DNA from: Guadua angustifolia
Lineage: Eukaryota; Streptophyta; Magnoliopsida; Poales; Poaceae
DNA: 64,000 nucleotides
Direction of reading: 5' to 3'
NCBI GenBank assembly: GCA_036346375.1
Contig: CM070515.1
Location: 8,702,423 to 8,766,422 of the forward strand
Shown: positions 47,661 to 59,084 of the stretch, piece after piece
Layout of the letters: every line of letters starts with the position of its first letter
Position numbering within the stretch: the first letter of the stretch is position 1
Notes under the pieces: generated by a model
What the model saw: the letters and a program-made list of their open reading frames with translations, nothing else
Database searches by the model: none
What the model was told of the DNA's origin: nothing
Program-made: the position numbers and the translations under genes

Positions 47661-47990
47661 TCTTTGGAGTAGAACGTAATTAACTAGCTCTTGTTTACGA
47701 TGCATGCATCTTCCGTAATTAACCTGCATCTACTAGTAGCTTGTTCCTTCCATGCATCATGCACGAACGTGCATGCACGCATAAGTTTCATGCTATATTA
47801 TTTCTCTGTACTATTTGATTGTCCATGTCGTCACGCTCGCAGCTTGTATTATCTCGCAGCTTGTATTATGTGCTTGACGTAGAAATATCTAACAAAATAT
47901 CGCTATAGCGTATTCGTGTGTCTGGTGCATCTTGTCATGTATTTACTCTGTCTGTCCGTGGCTCTTCACGTCCGGGAGGCGGGACCGCGG
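47661..47990 (+). other. 3' flank of gene copy 2
   Basis: The first 130 bases match the 3' flank of copy 1 (gtaattaactagctcttgtt and following). Homology then fades. No other feature is seen. Confidence 0.55.
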
Positions 47991-49810
47991 GAGCTCCATG
48001 CGGACGGTGGACGTCGTGCGGGCCAAGCCCATTCGATATGAATCTATCATATTTCATGTCTGAACCGTACCAGATCGTCATGGCTCATTGTGCCCGTCGT
48101 GCCATGTCAGTGCTGCCGACCGGCTACCGGCGAGCCTAAGACAACCCATTTGTGCTTCGTGCCGCATCAACCCAAATCGGCCCATTTACACTATTGCAAC
48201 GAGGAAAGGATCTAGAGACGATAGGGGCTAAGGCAAGGATCTCCGAGGTAAGCCGCAGACTTCATAATACTTAGTGTTTTCGGTTGTAATTCAACGTGAG
48301 TACTCTTTAGCATCCTTCTTAGTTGTGTAGCTTTTTCTAGTAGTCTTCGATCTTGGCTTTGCCTTAATTTTTCTTCTTCTCCTTGCCATTTCCCATCTCC
48401 TACTAGGTTGTGACTTGTGAAATGATTGAACCAATGAGCGATGAATGCCTTGTTCAAACATTTCGTGCACTACAAAGTCTGCAATCATATGAATACTCAA
48501 GGGATAACGTGATGCTTCTATGCATAGTACTAACTAAATGTCGGTTGAGGAGAGAACAAGAGAGAGATAGACGAGCAAGTGAGGAGCGAGAGGAGCTAGG
48601 GGCGGTGCCGATCGAGGAGAGGGAGAGAGAGACTGAGAGAGAGAGCGAGCTAGAGAGGGATAAGCAACGATCAGAATGGATTTCCATATGAGTGAGGCAA
48701 TTTTTTCAAAAATCAGAATATTTAAGTGTCTATATTTTTATTTAATTATTTGAATTTTACAATTTTATTTTATTTTTTCTCTATTTTTCTTTCTCCTTTC
48801 CCATTTCCTCTTTTTCACCTATTTTCTCTTCCCCCTTTTCCCTCTTTTTTTCCCCTTCCCTCCTTTTCTTCTCATTCCCTCTTTTTCCCCACCAACGCCA
48901 TTTTTTTTCTCCTGAGCCCTCCCTTTTTCCCCAAGCCGACCGATGCCATGGTCCACCTCCTTCGGTCCCTCCGCCCACCTCCCTCCTCCCCTCCCCACCG
49001 CCTCATCTTCCATGCGTCTTCCTCCACGGCGGGCCTCCCTCCTCTCCACTCCTCCATGGCACGGGCGCCTCCCTCCTTTCCGGGCTCCTCCATGGCGCGA
49101 GCGCCTCCCTCCTCTCCGGACTCCACGGCGCGGGCGCCTCCTCTCTCCAGGACTCCACAGCAGCGCCTTCCTCCTCTCTGGGCACCTCCACGGCGAAGGA
49201 TCATAGGCGGCGAGAGGTGGGAGAGGAGCCGAGGTGGCGACCATGACGGGAGGTGGGAGGAGCCGAGGCGGCGTGCTCGGTGGCGAGAGGCAAGGCGGCG
49301 CCCATGGCGACACAATGGGAGGTGGGAGGCGAGGCGGAGGCATGGTGGAGGAGCCGAGGCGACGGGAGGCGAGAGGTGGGACCACGGCGGCTACAGCGCG
49401 AGTGCGACCATGCCGACATGGGCGACCAAGGTCACACGGCGGCCATAGCACGAACGCGACCACGGCAACGCAGCTAGGTACTCGGAGAGGTGAGGGATGG
49501 GCTGGGAGGCGAGGGACTGGCAGGCAGAAGGGACGGGTGGGGAGGCAAGGCATCGGGACGGGTAGGGCGGGCGCAAGCACGGTGAGGTGGCGGCTAGATG
49601 CGAGGCGCCAGGTGGGGAGTCGAGGCGTGTTTGCCTCCGCCATGCGGGCCAAAGACGGCACGGCCTAAACGACCGTGTCGGACCGTACTGCCCATCGTGC
49701 CCAGTTCCCGAGTCCAAAGACGCCCGAGGAACAATAACAGCCGACCTAGCACGCCCACTTCACGCTGAACCGTGCTTTGAACCGCACCATGCTACCGAGC
49801 CAAAGCCAGC
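47991..49810. other. low-complexity GC-rich block, possible hAT-like remnant
   Basis: Sequences with cccatcgtgccc, gtgcccgtcgtgcc and ggcccat words occur near both ends (48040-48190 and 49650-49800), resembling ends of GC-rich hAT-type elements. Inside are a GA-rich patch (48550-48665), a C/T-rich tract (48770-48935) and tandem words of about 36 bases around ctccatggcgcgagcgcctcc (49040-49200). The 240-codon frame at 48726-49448 and overlapping minus-strand frames are products of this composition. No gene is supported, and the element boundaries are a guess. Confidence 0.35.
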
Positions 49811-50484
49811 CCACAAAAGCATGCGCCAATTTCAAAAGCATAATTCATCGCCAATGGCGCTACCGAACTTCAGAACCTTTCACCGCTAGCATCCAATCTG
49901 GAGAAGGAAGCGGAGGGATAGATGGGACGCAAACTTTCTTGTCAGGAGATTTTTTACTACAGTTTAATATGAACCTTAGTACCTCTCAGAAATGTTTCCG
50001 GTAAAATGTGAATCTGATCATAAGACAATAGTCCATAGTTCAATCCATCACAGAGAACATGCACGCACGGCGTGAAGATCGATCAGCTAGCCTATCCTTC
50101 GTCATCTGCCTTTGTACAAACATGGATATGGATCATGAACAATGACTATGAATGGGCATTCACGCTAATTGCTTTCCCTTCTATTTCCGAGATATTAATA
50201 TAGGGATATCACGATCATTTCCTTCCGCTATTTTCTGGAACTTATTCTCCTGTAACCCCCTTAATATCCGTGCCCAACCAAAGCATGGCATGTAGAAAAG
50301 AAATGTAGGAAGTACCGGCATACTCCTAAGGTGAGGATCACCAAGTACTACGACCAACTCAATTTGTATGTAATTTTAGTGAGACGGACGGTCAGCCTGT
50401 GAAAGGATATATCTAGAATGTATAAAGTTAAAAACGTCTAAATTTTGACGAGGTGTGTGCTTGGCTACGGACATTGTATAATAA
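49811..50484. other. intergenic, no gene seen
   Basis: Ordinary mixed-composition sequence. No frame, inverted repeat or known element was recognised. Confidence 0.45.
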
Positions 50485-51430
50485 CTAGGAAATTTTCATG
50501 GCGTAACACGTCATGCGTCAAGCGTTTTTTCGACAAATTTAATTTTCTAAATCGTCAAATAATGAGCGAAACGGGGAAAAATAGAGAGAGAGTTGTAGAA
50601 ATATCTCTCGACTTAATTATTTGGAAAATATTGGAGGCCGAAATGGAAAAATCTCATGCGTGGAAAAAGTCTAGAGGAAAAGGGCTAAAAATTATTAGAG
50701 ATGTCAACATTCTTTTGTCGAGTTTAATACTTTATGCGCTCATCGAGTAATAATACATGTTTTTAAAATATTAAAAACTCGCGCGTAACATGCCACAAAT
50801 CGCTTTTTCCGAGAATTTTTTTTTTTTCGGCGTTTTATTTTTAAATCGTCGAAATGGGGAAAAAATAGAGAGATAGAGTTGTAGAAATATCTCTCGATTT
50901 AATTATTTGGAAAATATTGGAGTCCGAAATAGAAACCACGACGGGGAAAAAGTCTAGAGGGAAAAGGGAGAAAAATTATTAGAGATGATAACCTTCTTTT
51001 GTCGAGCTTAACACTCCACGCGTTCACGGAGTAATAATACATGTTTGAAAAAATATCGAGACCGACGCTGCTCGTGAGTAATAATACATGCTTTAAAAAA
51101 TATTAGAGATCGAGATGGGAAATCGAGGTGGGCAAAAAGTATAGAGATAGAGCTGCACATATATTTCTAGTGACAAAAACATTTTTTCCCGAGAAAAACG
51201 GAGAAAGGACCTAGACGTAAAGAGCAAGGACCTGAATGTTACGTTTTTGGACCTATTCGCTATCCTTAAAAATTAGAAAAGGGCTTGTTTGTGATTTGAA
51301 TTTAACAGGAGGTTATTTTCGTAAAATGGCGCGCGAGGGACCCGAACGCGAATCTTAAGGAAAAAATCTTCCTCACACAAAAAATCGCGAAGGACCTATT
51401 CGTAATTTACAAAAGGACTAAATCGCAAAA
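50485..51430 (-). mobile_element. Helitron-like element, reverse strand
   Basis: On the minus strand it ends in CTAG (50485-50488) followed by T, preceded by the near-hairpin ggcgtaacacgtc. The right part (51200-51430) is the reverse complement of the aggtcc / gcgcgccattttacg / gcgaacaagccc phrases in the 9.6-10.5 kb Helitron-like element, so the family is shared. Two internal copies of gtagaaatatctctcga (50595 and 50882) show partial tandem duplication. No protein is encoded. The right boundary is approximate. Confidence 0.55.
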
Positions 51431-51717
51431 AAGATTTTTGAGCCGAGCCGGCTGGCCGGCTTGAGCCGAGCCGACTCGGCTCGGAGCAACGAGAGCTCGG
51501 CATTTTTTTTGTCACGGGCATGACGTGCCTCGCTCCCTGGCCGGTAACTTTTTCCATATTAGTAGGGGTATGATTTGTCCACCAACTGGCCATTTGAAAA
51601 GAGAAGAGCCGACAAGAGATCAACAAAATGCTTAACCAGATGCCACTTTTTTCTTTGGTTTCCTTTTGTGATAGAAAGCGATGCATAGCTTCACTGATCC
51701 CTTCGGTCTTATTATTT
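51431..51717. other. short spacer
   Basis: Contains a gagccgagccg direct/inverted word cluster at 51440-51485. No gene is seen. Confidence 0.35.
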
Positions 51718-52092
51718 ACAAATCTAGCTCTCTTACATACACATTTACAAATTTATTCTCCTCCTTCTCCCTCACCGCACCGGAGAACACAAAAGCTCGC
51801 CACGCCACGGCTTCTCCATGAAAGTGTAGGTCCAGTGTGAGCCACACAACAGAGTGTTTCCACGCCCCCCGCCAGCCGCACTGACCTCGCCATGCGTGCT
51901 CGCTCCCTACCCTCCCGTAGTCGTGGCCACTCCCACACTGCGGCACGCTACCATGGCGGTAGTTGTACACTTCAAGACTCATCATGAGAGGTAAAGAGCG
52001 ACTCTTCGAAGGGAATACGCGTCGTCTGCCGCGTCTTTTATGATAAAAAGGAGGCTAATTTTATAAATTCGTACGCCAAAGAACTAGATTTA
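51718..52092. mobile_element. MITE in NBS-LRR upstream region
   Basis: The left end (aaatctagctctcttacat, acaaatttattctcctcc) is inverted in the right end (aaggaggctaattttataaa, gaactagattta). It shares the tcgtctgccgcgtctttta phrase with the MITE at 20484-21566. Size is about 375 bases. It ends 190 bases before the start codon of the NBS-LRR gene, so it forms most of the near promoter. No target duplication was resolved. Confidence 0.6.
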
Positions 52093-52171
52093 TTTTTAAA
52101 AAAATTGCTAGACCAGAGGTGAATTCGCATAGTAGCAGGTACTAGCAGCCAAAAATATTACGCGCACCCCG

Positions 52172-52180
52172 TCATAAATA
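52172..52180 (+). promoter_or_regulatory. TATA-like element of NBS-LRR gene
   Basis: tcataaatacc lies about 105 bases upstream of the ATG, in otherwise moderately GC-rich sequence. Its position is suitable for a core promoter. Not verified. Confidence 0.4.
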
Positions 52181-52282
52181 CCAGGCAGCGAAGACTTGGC
52201 TGCAAGTCCGCGCGGGCATCCTCGCCGCCGCCGGTGACACCCACAAATCCAGATCCGGAGAAGGCCAGAGCCGGCCGGCGAG

Positions 52283-54854
52283 ATGGAGATCGCGGTGGGC
52301 GTGCTGTCGGGCATGGTGGACGCGCTGCCGGGCAAGCTCGGCGAGCTGCTGCAGCAGGAGTACGCGCTGCTCTCCGGCGTCCGCGGCGACGCCACCTTCC
52401 TCCAGTCCGAGCTCGGCACCATGCACGCCGCGCTCCTCCGCTGCGAGTCCGTCGACGACCCTGACTTCCAGACCAGGACCTGGGTCGGCATGGTCCGCGA
52501 GCTCGCCTACGACATCGAGGACTGGGTCGATCTCTTCGCCCACCGCGTCGACGCCGGCAGCCACGACGCCAACGGCGCCGGGGCTCCTCCTCCTCCTCCC
52601 GGTTCTTCGGGTTGGTGCGCTGCTGCGTGGAAAGATCACGACGCTCCCTCCCGCCACGTCATCGCCAACGAGCTGCAGGACCTCAAGGCGCGCGTTCTTG
52701 TGTTGAGCGAGCAGCGGAAGCGCTACAGGATCGAGGCGCCGGCGGGACCCTCCGGTGCTCGGTGCGCCGCAAGCATTGACCCCCGCCTGGCCGTGCGCTA
52801 CGCTGACACCACTAGCCTCGTCGGCCTGGATGCGCCGATGGAAGAGGTGGCCAACATGATCATGGACGCCGGCAACAAGACTGAGCTCAAGATTGTGTCC
52901 ATCGTCGGGATGGCTGGCTCCGGGAAGACGACGCTTGCCTGGTGTGTGCATCGGCGGCTCGAAGAGCAGAAGTGCTTCGATTGCCGGGCTTTTGTTTCCG
53001 TGGGACAGAAGCCGGACATTGCCGGTAAGACTCTGAAGGGCATACTCTGGCAGGTCGGCGATGGGTACGGGGGAGGTGAGGACATTGGCCAACTGATCGG
53101 AAGGCTGAGAGAGAAATTGCAGGACAAGAGGTACGCCTAATTGCTTTGCTGCATTTCTGCAATTTTCATGGTCCAGACTTCAGAATCATGTAACGATGAT
53201 TTGGCAATTCGCTACATTTGTGCACTCTGTTTTGTTATTGAGAAACAGGTACCTCATCGTCATTGATGATTTATGGAGTATAACAGAATGGTCAACAATC
53301 AAATGTTGTTTCCCAGACAACAACCTTGGAAGTAGGATAATGATCACAACGAGAAATGATGCCCTGGGAAAGGAATGTTCTTCCCATTTGAGCGAATGCA
53401 TTTACAAGTGTGGCCTGCTTAGTGATGCCGACTCCAGAAATTTGTTTTCGAAGAAAGTTTTTGGCAGTGGGGATGTTTGTCCTCAGCATTTGGAGGATGT
53501 TTTTGCTAAGATTATGAGAAGATGTGGTGGCCTGCCACTGGCTGTAGCTAGCGTAGCACCTGTGTTAAAGGACCAGTCATCAAAAGATGAATGGGAGAGG
53601 TTTGGATCGAACTTGCTATCTACTTCACATCTAGATGGGCTGAAACGAATACTTAATCTTAGCTACAACGATCTACCTCCACATCTGAAACCATGTCTGT
53701 TGTATCTGAGCATATTTCCGGCGGATTACGAGATCGACATAGAGCGCCTAGTGAGGCAATGGATTGCTGAGGGAATCATCGGTCAAGCACGCCGTGAAAG
53801 CAGAGAGGAAACAGCAAGATACTACCTCAGTGAGCTAGTTAGTAGAAATATGGTCCAGCCATTGCATCTCAAACGTGCTGGCACCCCAAGGAGCTGCACA
53901 GTTCACCCAGTAATACATGATTTCATTGTGATCAAATCCATGGAAGAGAACTTTGTCACTCTTGTAGATGGTCCGAACAAAAATGCCTCACCCAACCGCA
54001 GCACTGTCCGCCGGCTATCTCTGCACAACAGTAGTAATCAAGATCAAGTTGTGGCTCAAAATGACGGGATGAAGCATGCTCGGTCAGTGACCGTCTTTGG
54101 TCACGCCAGTGGCGTGCCTCGCCTGACTGATCTGAGCGTGTTACGTGTGCTGGACCTCGAAAGCTGTGAGGGTTCAGTATGCCTCGATGGCCTCTGCATG
54201 TTGGTGCTGTTAAGGTACTTGAGCCTCAGAGGAACAGATGTCAGTGAGCTCCCGGCACAAATTGGGGATCTAAGGTGCCTGGAGACACTGGATGTGAGAT
54301 CCACAAAGGTGAAAGAACTGCCTCCCAGCATTGTCAGGCTGGACAGGCTAATACATTTGCTCGTCGGAAATGCTAAGTTGCCTTGCGGGATCGGGAAGAT
54401 GAAGTCCCTACTGACACTGTCATGCGCCGATGTCGGGAAGAGCTCTGAGTGTGCCATTCAGGAGCTCAGTGAAATTGGCAACTTGAGGGAACTGGAATTA
54501 TTTTGTGATGCTACCCAAATGTCTGGGGATGAGAAACGAGTTACATTTCCCAGCGACGGATTTCGTAATCTTAAGCAGCTGTGCATTCACTGCGGCCTGC
54601 CATCAGTGACATTTGAGACTGGTGCCTTGCCAAAGGTCGAAGTGCTTGAGCTTAAGTTTGAGAAAGGCCTTTCAGAAGAGTCAAGTGGTGTGTCCGGCAT
54701 GGAGCGCTTGCCAAGCCTGAAGCATGTGCTCATTGAGTTTTCGCAGCTTGATGCAGGCGCCGAGGCAAGGATCGCTGCAGTGAGGACGGCTGCTGAGACC
54801 GTCCACCCTAATCGTCCAGATGTCACTGTCGAAGTCGATGGGGAGAACAACTAA
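52283..54854 (+). CDS. CC-NBS-LRR (CNL) immune receptor-like protein
   Basis: Two exons, 52283-53130 and 53249-54854, joined by a GT-AG intron within an Arg codon, give about 817 residues. Nucleotide-binding receptors of this type detect pathogen effectors in the cytoplasm. Visible parts: an Rx-type N-terminal coiled-coil domain with YDIEDWVD (residue about 76, equivalent to EDVID); P-loop GMAGSGKTT (about 209); kinase-2 YLIVIDDLW (about 283, formed across the splice); GSRIMITTR (about 309); GGLPLAVAS (about 375); CLLYLSIFP (about 431); and VIHDFI in place of MHDV (about 503). Leucine-rich repeats follow from about 545 (LRVLDLESC, LRYLSLRGT, LETLDVRST). The LRR region is short. The changed MHD motif (Ile-His-Asp) may be natural variation. 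No breaks were found, so it is probably functional. The ATG at 52283 gives the usual MEIAVG-type start. Confidence 0.93.
53131..53248 (+). other. intron of NBS-LRR gene
   Basis: 118 bases, starting gtacgcct and ending gagaaacag. Removal joins the codons so that the kinase-2 motif reads YLIVIDDLW, which strongly supports the splice. The upstream frame would otherwise stop eight bases into the intron, and the intron holds in-frame stops. Confidence 0.92.
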
Positions 54855-55319
54855 TTCGGTTTGGAGCATTGTGTACTTCTGTTTCCGAGCAAGAGGAGAG
54901 GTATGCGTATGCCACACCTTTTTTTTAATCGCGAACAGTGGAAGGCGTTTGCTCATTTTATGATGTCCTCAATGTGTTGAATCGAGTCTTGAATAAGTGC
55001 TTTCCTTTTTTTCAGCTCTCGTTTGTATCATCATTTCTCGAAAGTATGCTGTTTTCTGCTGCTTGTTCCTTGATTCCAGGCCCCCGGGTTGGCTTGTTCT
55101 ATAGAGAACTTTTTTTCAGTACTCCACCTTTTACAATAGCAGCTAAGTAGCTAACTGTCCCTGGATCTGTTTGATAGTTGAAAATTTGCAAATGCACTAG
55201 TGTTAGTGGAGCTAGTAAAAAATTTGGATGTTTGTAGGATGCTAAGGATGCAACTTCATGTGGCACAAAATTGTAGGTTAGGGGCATTGCGCATCTCTAC
55301 ACTTTACGGTTCACTTTTG
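54855..55319 (+). other. 3' flank of NBS-LRR gene
   Basis: No coding frame is recognised. Likely contains the 3' untranslated region, but no certain polyadenylation signal was identified. Confidence 0.4.
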
Positions 55320-55620
55320 TATTTATAATAGGGATTTGATAAACATCAACCGGATGTTTTTTTGGTTGAAATCATCCAAATCTAGAACCATTGGATGTTA
55401 GATCCAACGGCCCACATCCAATCTTATGATTTGATCTTATGATTTGATCCAACGGCCCGGTGAATTTGGATGTTAGATCTAATGGCCCACATCCGATCTT
55501 ATGATTTGATCCAACGGTCTGGTGAATTTGGATGTTAGATCCAACGGCCCGGTGAATTTGAATATTAGTTATGACAAAAACATCCGGATGATACCTATAC
55601 ACTCCCTTTATAATAATAGT
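55320..55620. repeat. MITE-like segment with internal repeats
   Basis: The ends show inverse words (tataatagggattt on the left, ctccctttataata on the right; accggatg and catccggatg further in). The middle holds four copies of gatccaacggccc and three of gtgaatttggatgttagat. Together they suggest a small non-autonomous element that grew by internal duplication. The class is not known. Confidence 0.5.
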
Positions 55621-56186
55621 ACATGAGTACTAAAATCCAAAGGCATACAATTGAAATTATACATTATGAGAAAGTAAATTTTGTATCAACTTACAATCTT
55701 AATTACTACGATCAGGGAAAGATGCACTCTCTTCTGTTGGAAATCAATGCACTCGCTATTGATGGCCGGTTGCTATCAGCACTTCTTGTTGTAGAAAATG
55801 CTATAATAAGAACAAGAAAACAATGCTAGTCCCTAATAACAATATAATCGCATATGCCAAAGATAGCCGTAAAGTCATAATCATCAAGATAAAACTTATT
55901 ATGACGTTCATACAATGAATCATGTCTCCAATATGATGAAAATTTAATTTCTGTTGCTCTTAGATTAGGGTTTAATTGAAGATTCTAGATCTTCAATTTC
56001 AATCATAAATGGGTCAGACAATCAATTAAGTGAATAAGACCTCTAATCCTTATTACCTTAACATACACCATAAAGAATTGATTATAAAGTTCACTGTTAA
56101 ATAACAAACTATAACATAGTCAATCACAAGATTCTTTTGTTTAACTATCAGATTAAGTTCTAATCATCAACTAGTTGAAACAGTAA
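55621..56186. other. intergenic, no gene seen
   Basis: AT-rich sequence without recognised ends. A 68-codon frame at 55623-55829 has no known motif. Confidence 0.4.
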
Positions 56187-56417
56187 GGGGGTGTTTGGGA
56201 CAGCTCCAGCTCCACCAAAATCTGTGGAGTTGGTGGAGCAGGGTATTTCTAGCTCCAGAAATTTATAGAGCTGGAACTGTGGGTACATTAAGAGTGTTTA
56301 GGTAGATCATTTTGTTTACAATTTAGACTAAAAGTATAAACTTAATTCACTTTATTTTAGCCTATAAATTTCAGATCTATGCTGGAGTTGGAATCTGAAG
56401 CTCTCCCAAACATGGCC
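56187..56417. mobile_element. Tourist-like MITE, copy 2
   Basis: Starts gggggtgtttgggacagc and ends tcccaaacatggcc, flanked by TAA on both sides. Homologous along its length to 25460-25689 in the same orientation. Non-coding. Confidence 0.88.
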
Positions 56418-57639
56418 TAAGAGTACCAACTAGAGAAGCACATATTAGAAGCTACCAGACTTCCAACCGAACCAGGCAACAACATATTAATATCAGAAGC
56501 TAGCAATTTTACTTAATCAGACCAACAAGCAACCACCAGATCCGGTAAAGATCAGTTTACTCAGCATGTACATGAAGTAATACTGACCGAGAAAAGTAAA
56601 ACAGTAGCATATAAATATTGATTACTGATTAAGACAGTGAAGAATCAAGACTTTCTAGCATGCAAGTCTATTGATTAAAGACCTTATTCACAAAGTTGAC
56701 TATCAATATCATTAATCTACCTAAAATCATCACAGAGCAATCCCTCAGGCAACAGATGACAGGAAGAGCAATTTGGAAAATATTACTCACGAAGGAACAG
56801 CGCTCAGAGTTGTTCAGAAGGTAGGGCAAAGCACAGCACACTCGCTGCTGTCCTAGAAATCCAACAGCCACCGTACGTGCCACGATAAGATCGACCTGGA
56901 AGACAAAGATACACACCCTCTCCACACCAGTGACACACCCGGTGTAGAGGCAAGCCTTAAGAATCCGCCGCTCAAGCAAGTCTCCAATCCAGACTCCTCC
57001 CAAAACTCAGTTCACAGAACCAAGTTTAGCGCATAAAGCACAAGCCTGGACCTTCAAAAGCTCACCTGCCAGACAAGCCTTCCAGTGCAACAATGTTCCG
57101 GATTCAATAACCAGATGCAAAACCACAAAGGTAGAGCACCAGATTAAAATGCAAGAACCCAGTCGCACCAACCGAGCGCCAAATCAAAGACTTGCGCACA
57201 ATCTTGCCGACAATCAAGAATCAGAAGGAAACAAAGATGAAGAACAAGTGAACTGTGATGATCTGACCTCTGGAGATGAGTCACAACCCGTAGAAATAAG
57301 AGAGGATGAGCACGGTCGCCAGGCTACCTGTGCCCCACATGGCTCAACGGAAGCCTCACCGGCCACCGAGTCCTGCGGTGCTACGCCGCCAAACCGGGAG
57401 AAAGAAGAGCCAAGCCCCTGGGTGCGCCATCCATTCCCGCACTTGCTGCCTTGCCCAACGCCAAAACCGTTTGCCTTTTGGCGCCGTCGTAGCAAGATGG
57501 GAGATCAGCAAACCCAATACAATGCTCTGTCAGCAAGCAGCCCAAAACAGGAGAAAGGATGGCTCAGAATTCCAACTCCAAATTTCAGATTACCAGCTAA
57601 AATCACAGCACTTCTCTGGCAACATATCAGTGTAAACCT
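56418..57639. other. unassigned region with 183-codon frame
   Basis: A frame at 57149-57700 (+) encodes a hydrophilic protein rich in Glu, Pro, Ser and Arg (MQEPSRTNRAPNQRLAHNLA at its start) with no domain I recognise. Its last 20 codons run into the foldback element at 57640. The composition from 56840 to 57600 is less AT-rich than its flanks, so it may be an exon or a retroelement fragment. I do not call it a gene. Confidence 0.25.
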
Positions 57640-58540
57640 TCTTTACCGTGAAACCGCATGTACAAATTTTAATTTTTTTAAAAAAGATTACCATACTTAG
57701 GGACGGTGTGCTTTTACAATTCTGTAAATTTGAAGATCAAACTCAATCGCATTTGAAGAATATAAAAAAGACAAACAACGAGATGAATAGGACTAAAAAG
57801 TAGGGGGTGGCCAAACCAGTACTTCTGCCCAATGTGCCATCGGAATCTCGAAAACGTGTTTCACCTCTTCATAGAGTGCACACACATTCGGTGGTTGTGG
57901 GAAGCTTTGGCTGCATGGGGACTGCCATCGCTACGGCCCATCAATTGGGAACGAGCCGACACCTTCCAAGACTGGTGCCTACAACAAGTAAACCGCTGCC
58001 CTAGTCTTCGCAAAGGGATTAGAACTCTGATCACCCTAACTTGTTGGAAATGGTGGAAAGAACGAAATGGCAGAGTGTTCCGAAATAACTACAATACAAA
58101 CGAGGAAATTTTCCAGTTAGTCAAAGATGAGGCCGCGCTCTGGGTGGTCGCCGGAGCGATTCAGCTAAAAAACCTACTGGATCGTCAGACTTGATCCTTT
58201 TCTCTCTCTCTCTCCACCTCTCTCTTCTCTTTTCCTTTCTTTCCTTCTGTTTGTTTTTTCTTACTCATCCCTCCCTCCACGTCTTCTAGTTTCCTTGTCT
58301 AGCGCAGAATCCTGCGCTCTGTAATTTGTTCTCCTCTCCTCTATCTAATATAATTCACAGCTCTGCTGTTTCAAAAAAAAAGACTATTTAAACTGAATTT
58401 ATCTTTTTCATATCTTTTAAATGCGATTGAGTTTGGTCTTCAAATTTTACAGGATTATAGATACTCACCTCCTCTAACTGTGGTAATTTTTTTAAAATTT
58501 TTCAAAACTTGTACATATAAGTTTCACAGTAAATGAGATT
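57640..58540. repeat. long-armed foldback MITE, split by LINE
   Basis: The left arm (ttaccgtgaaaccgcatgtac, attaccatacttagg, ttctgtaaatttgaagatc, aactcaatcgcattt) is inverted on the right (aaatgcgattgagttt, tcttcaaattttacagg, taactgtggtaat, gtacatataagtttcacagtaa). Arms are about 130-150 bases and imperfect. A LINE tail lies between the arms. Without it the element would be about 320 bases. Confidence 0.78.
57798..58381 (+). mobile_element. 5'-truncated LINE with zf-RVT domain and poly(A)
   Basis: A frame from about 57802 reads WPNQYFCPMCHRNLENVFH and then LFIECTHIRWLWE, the zf-RVT region at the C-terminus of plant LINE reverse transcriptases. It continues CWKWWKERNGRVFRN to a stop at 58192-58194. 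A C/T-rich 3' end and the typical ctgctgtttcaaaaaaaaa tail follow (58361-58381). Reverse transcriptase is missing. It is inserted in the loop of a foldback MITE. Possible gacta words flank it, but a firm target duplication was not established. Confidence 0.87.
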
Positions 58541-58622
58541 TTCATTGGATATGTTGCCCACCTCTCATGAATAAATGATTGCGATGGAGTCCCGTGTTTT
58601 TTTTACTTTTAAATCGATAATA

Positions 58623-58923
58623 CTCACTCTATTTATAAATATAGGATGTATTTTGAATTTTTATGAAGATTAATTTTACCGTGAAATTGAGAAAGGTGTG
58701 GAAGAAAATTAGAAAGGTGTGGAAGAAAATTACTTAGATACCCAACGTAATTGTCTTGGAGATGAGAGAGATTATTTTGTGTGGATGGTAATGAATAAAT
58801 ATATATGGTTGAGGGAGAATAAATAGAGTATAGTAGAAGAAAGTCCCAATAAATATAAATCTAATTTTATATTTATAAACAAAACTATTTAAACTATAGT
58901 AGTACGTTTCTGAACGGAAGGAG
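58623..58923. mobile_element. Stowaway-like MITE, complete
   Basis: About 300 bases, starting ctcactctatttataaatat and ending gtttctgaacggaaggag, with TA on both sides (58621-58622 and 58924-58925), as in Tc1/mariner-derived Stowaway MITEs. Two tandem copies of agaaaggtgtggaagaaaatt lie near 58690-58730. It is the intact guide for reading the split MITE at 26661-26866 plus 34151-34206. Confidence 0.85.
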
Positions 58924-58925
58924 TA

Positions 58926-59084
58926 AATAACATCAGTAAACAGGTGGTCCACTTCACACCTGGGAAGCTTTCGCTGCCGCCCGGTGGGATTTCTGGGCCA
59001 AAAGCAGGGGGAAAATTGCTGGCCGCGCGCGCAGGTGATTGGGTCTCAATGTTGGTTCGGCCCACGCTCTGCAACGTTTTAGTG
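58926..59084. other. spacer before giant foldback
   Basis: Short GC-richer sequence. It may include the outermost part of the foldback element (ggcccacg near 59058 against cgtgggcc near 60690). Confidence 0.35.

Noticed and set aside
48726..49661. 240-codon + frame and 280-codon minus frame
   Set aside because: Both are Pro/Arg/Gly-rich translations of a C/T-rich tract and short GC-rich tandem words; strands are equally open, which points to composition rather than genes.
49391..49717. A possible second receptor or membrane gene near 49 kb
   Set aside because: No motif of either family is present; the sequence is low-complexity.
52172..53092. 306-codon minus-strand frame opposite the NBS-LRR first exon
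   Set aside because: It is a shadow of the GC-rich exon; the + strand carries all receptor motifs.
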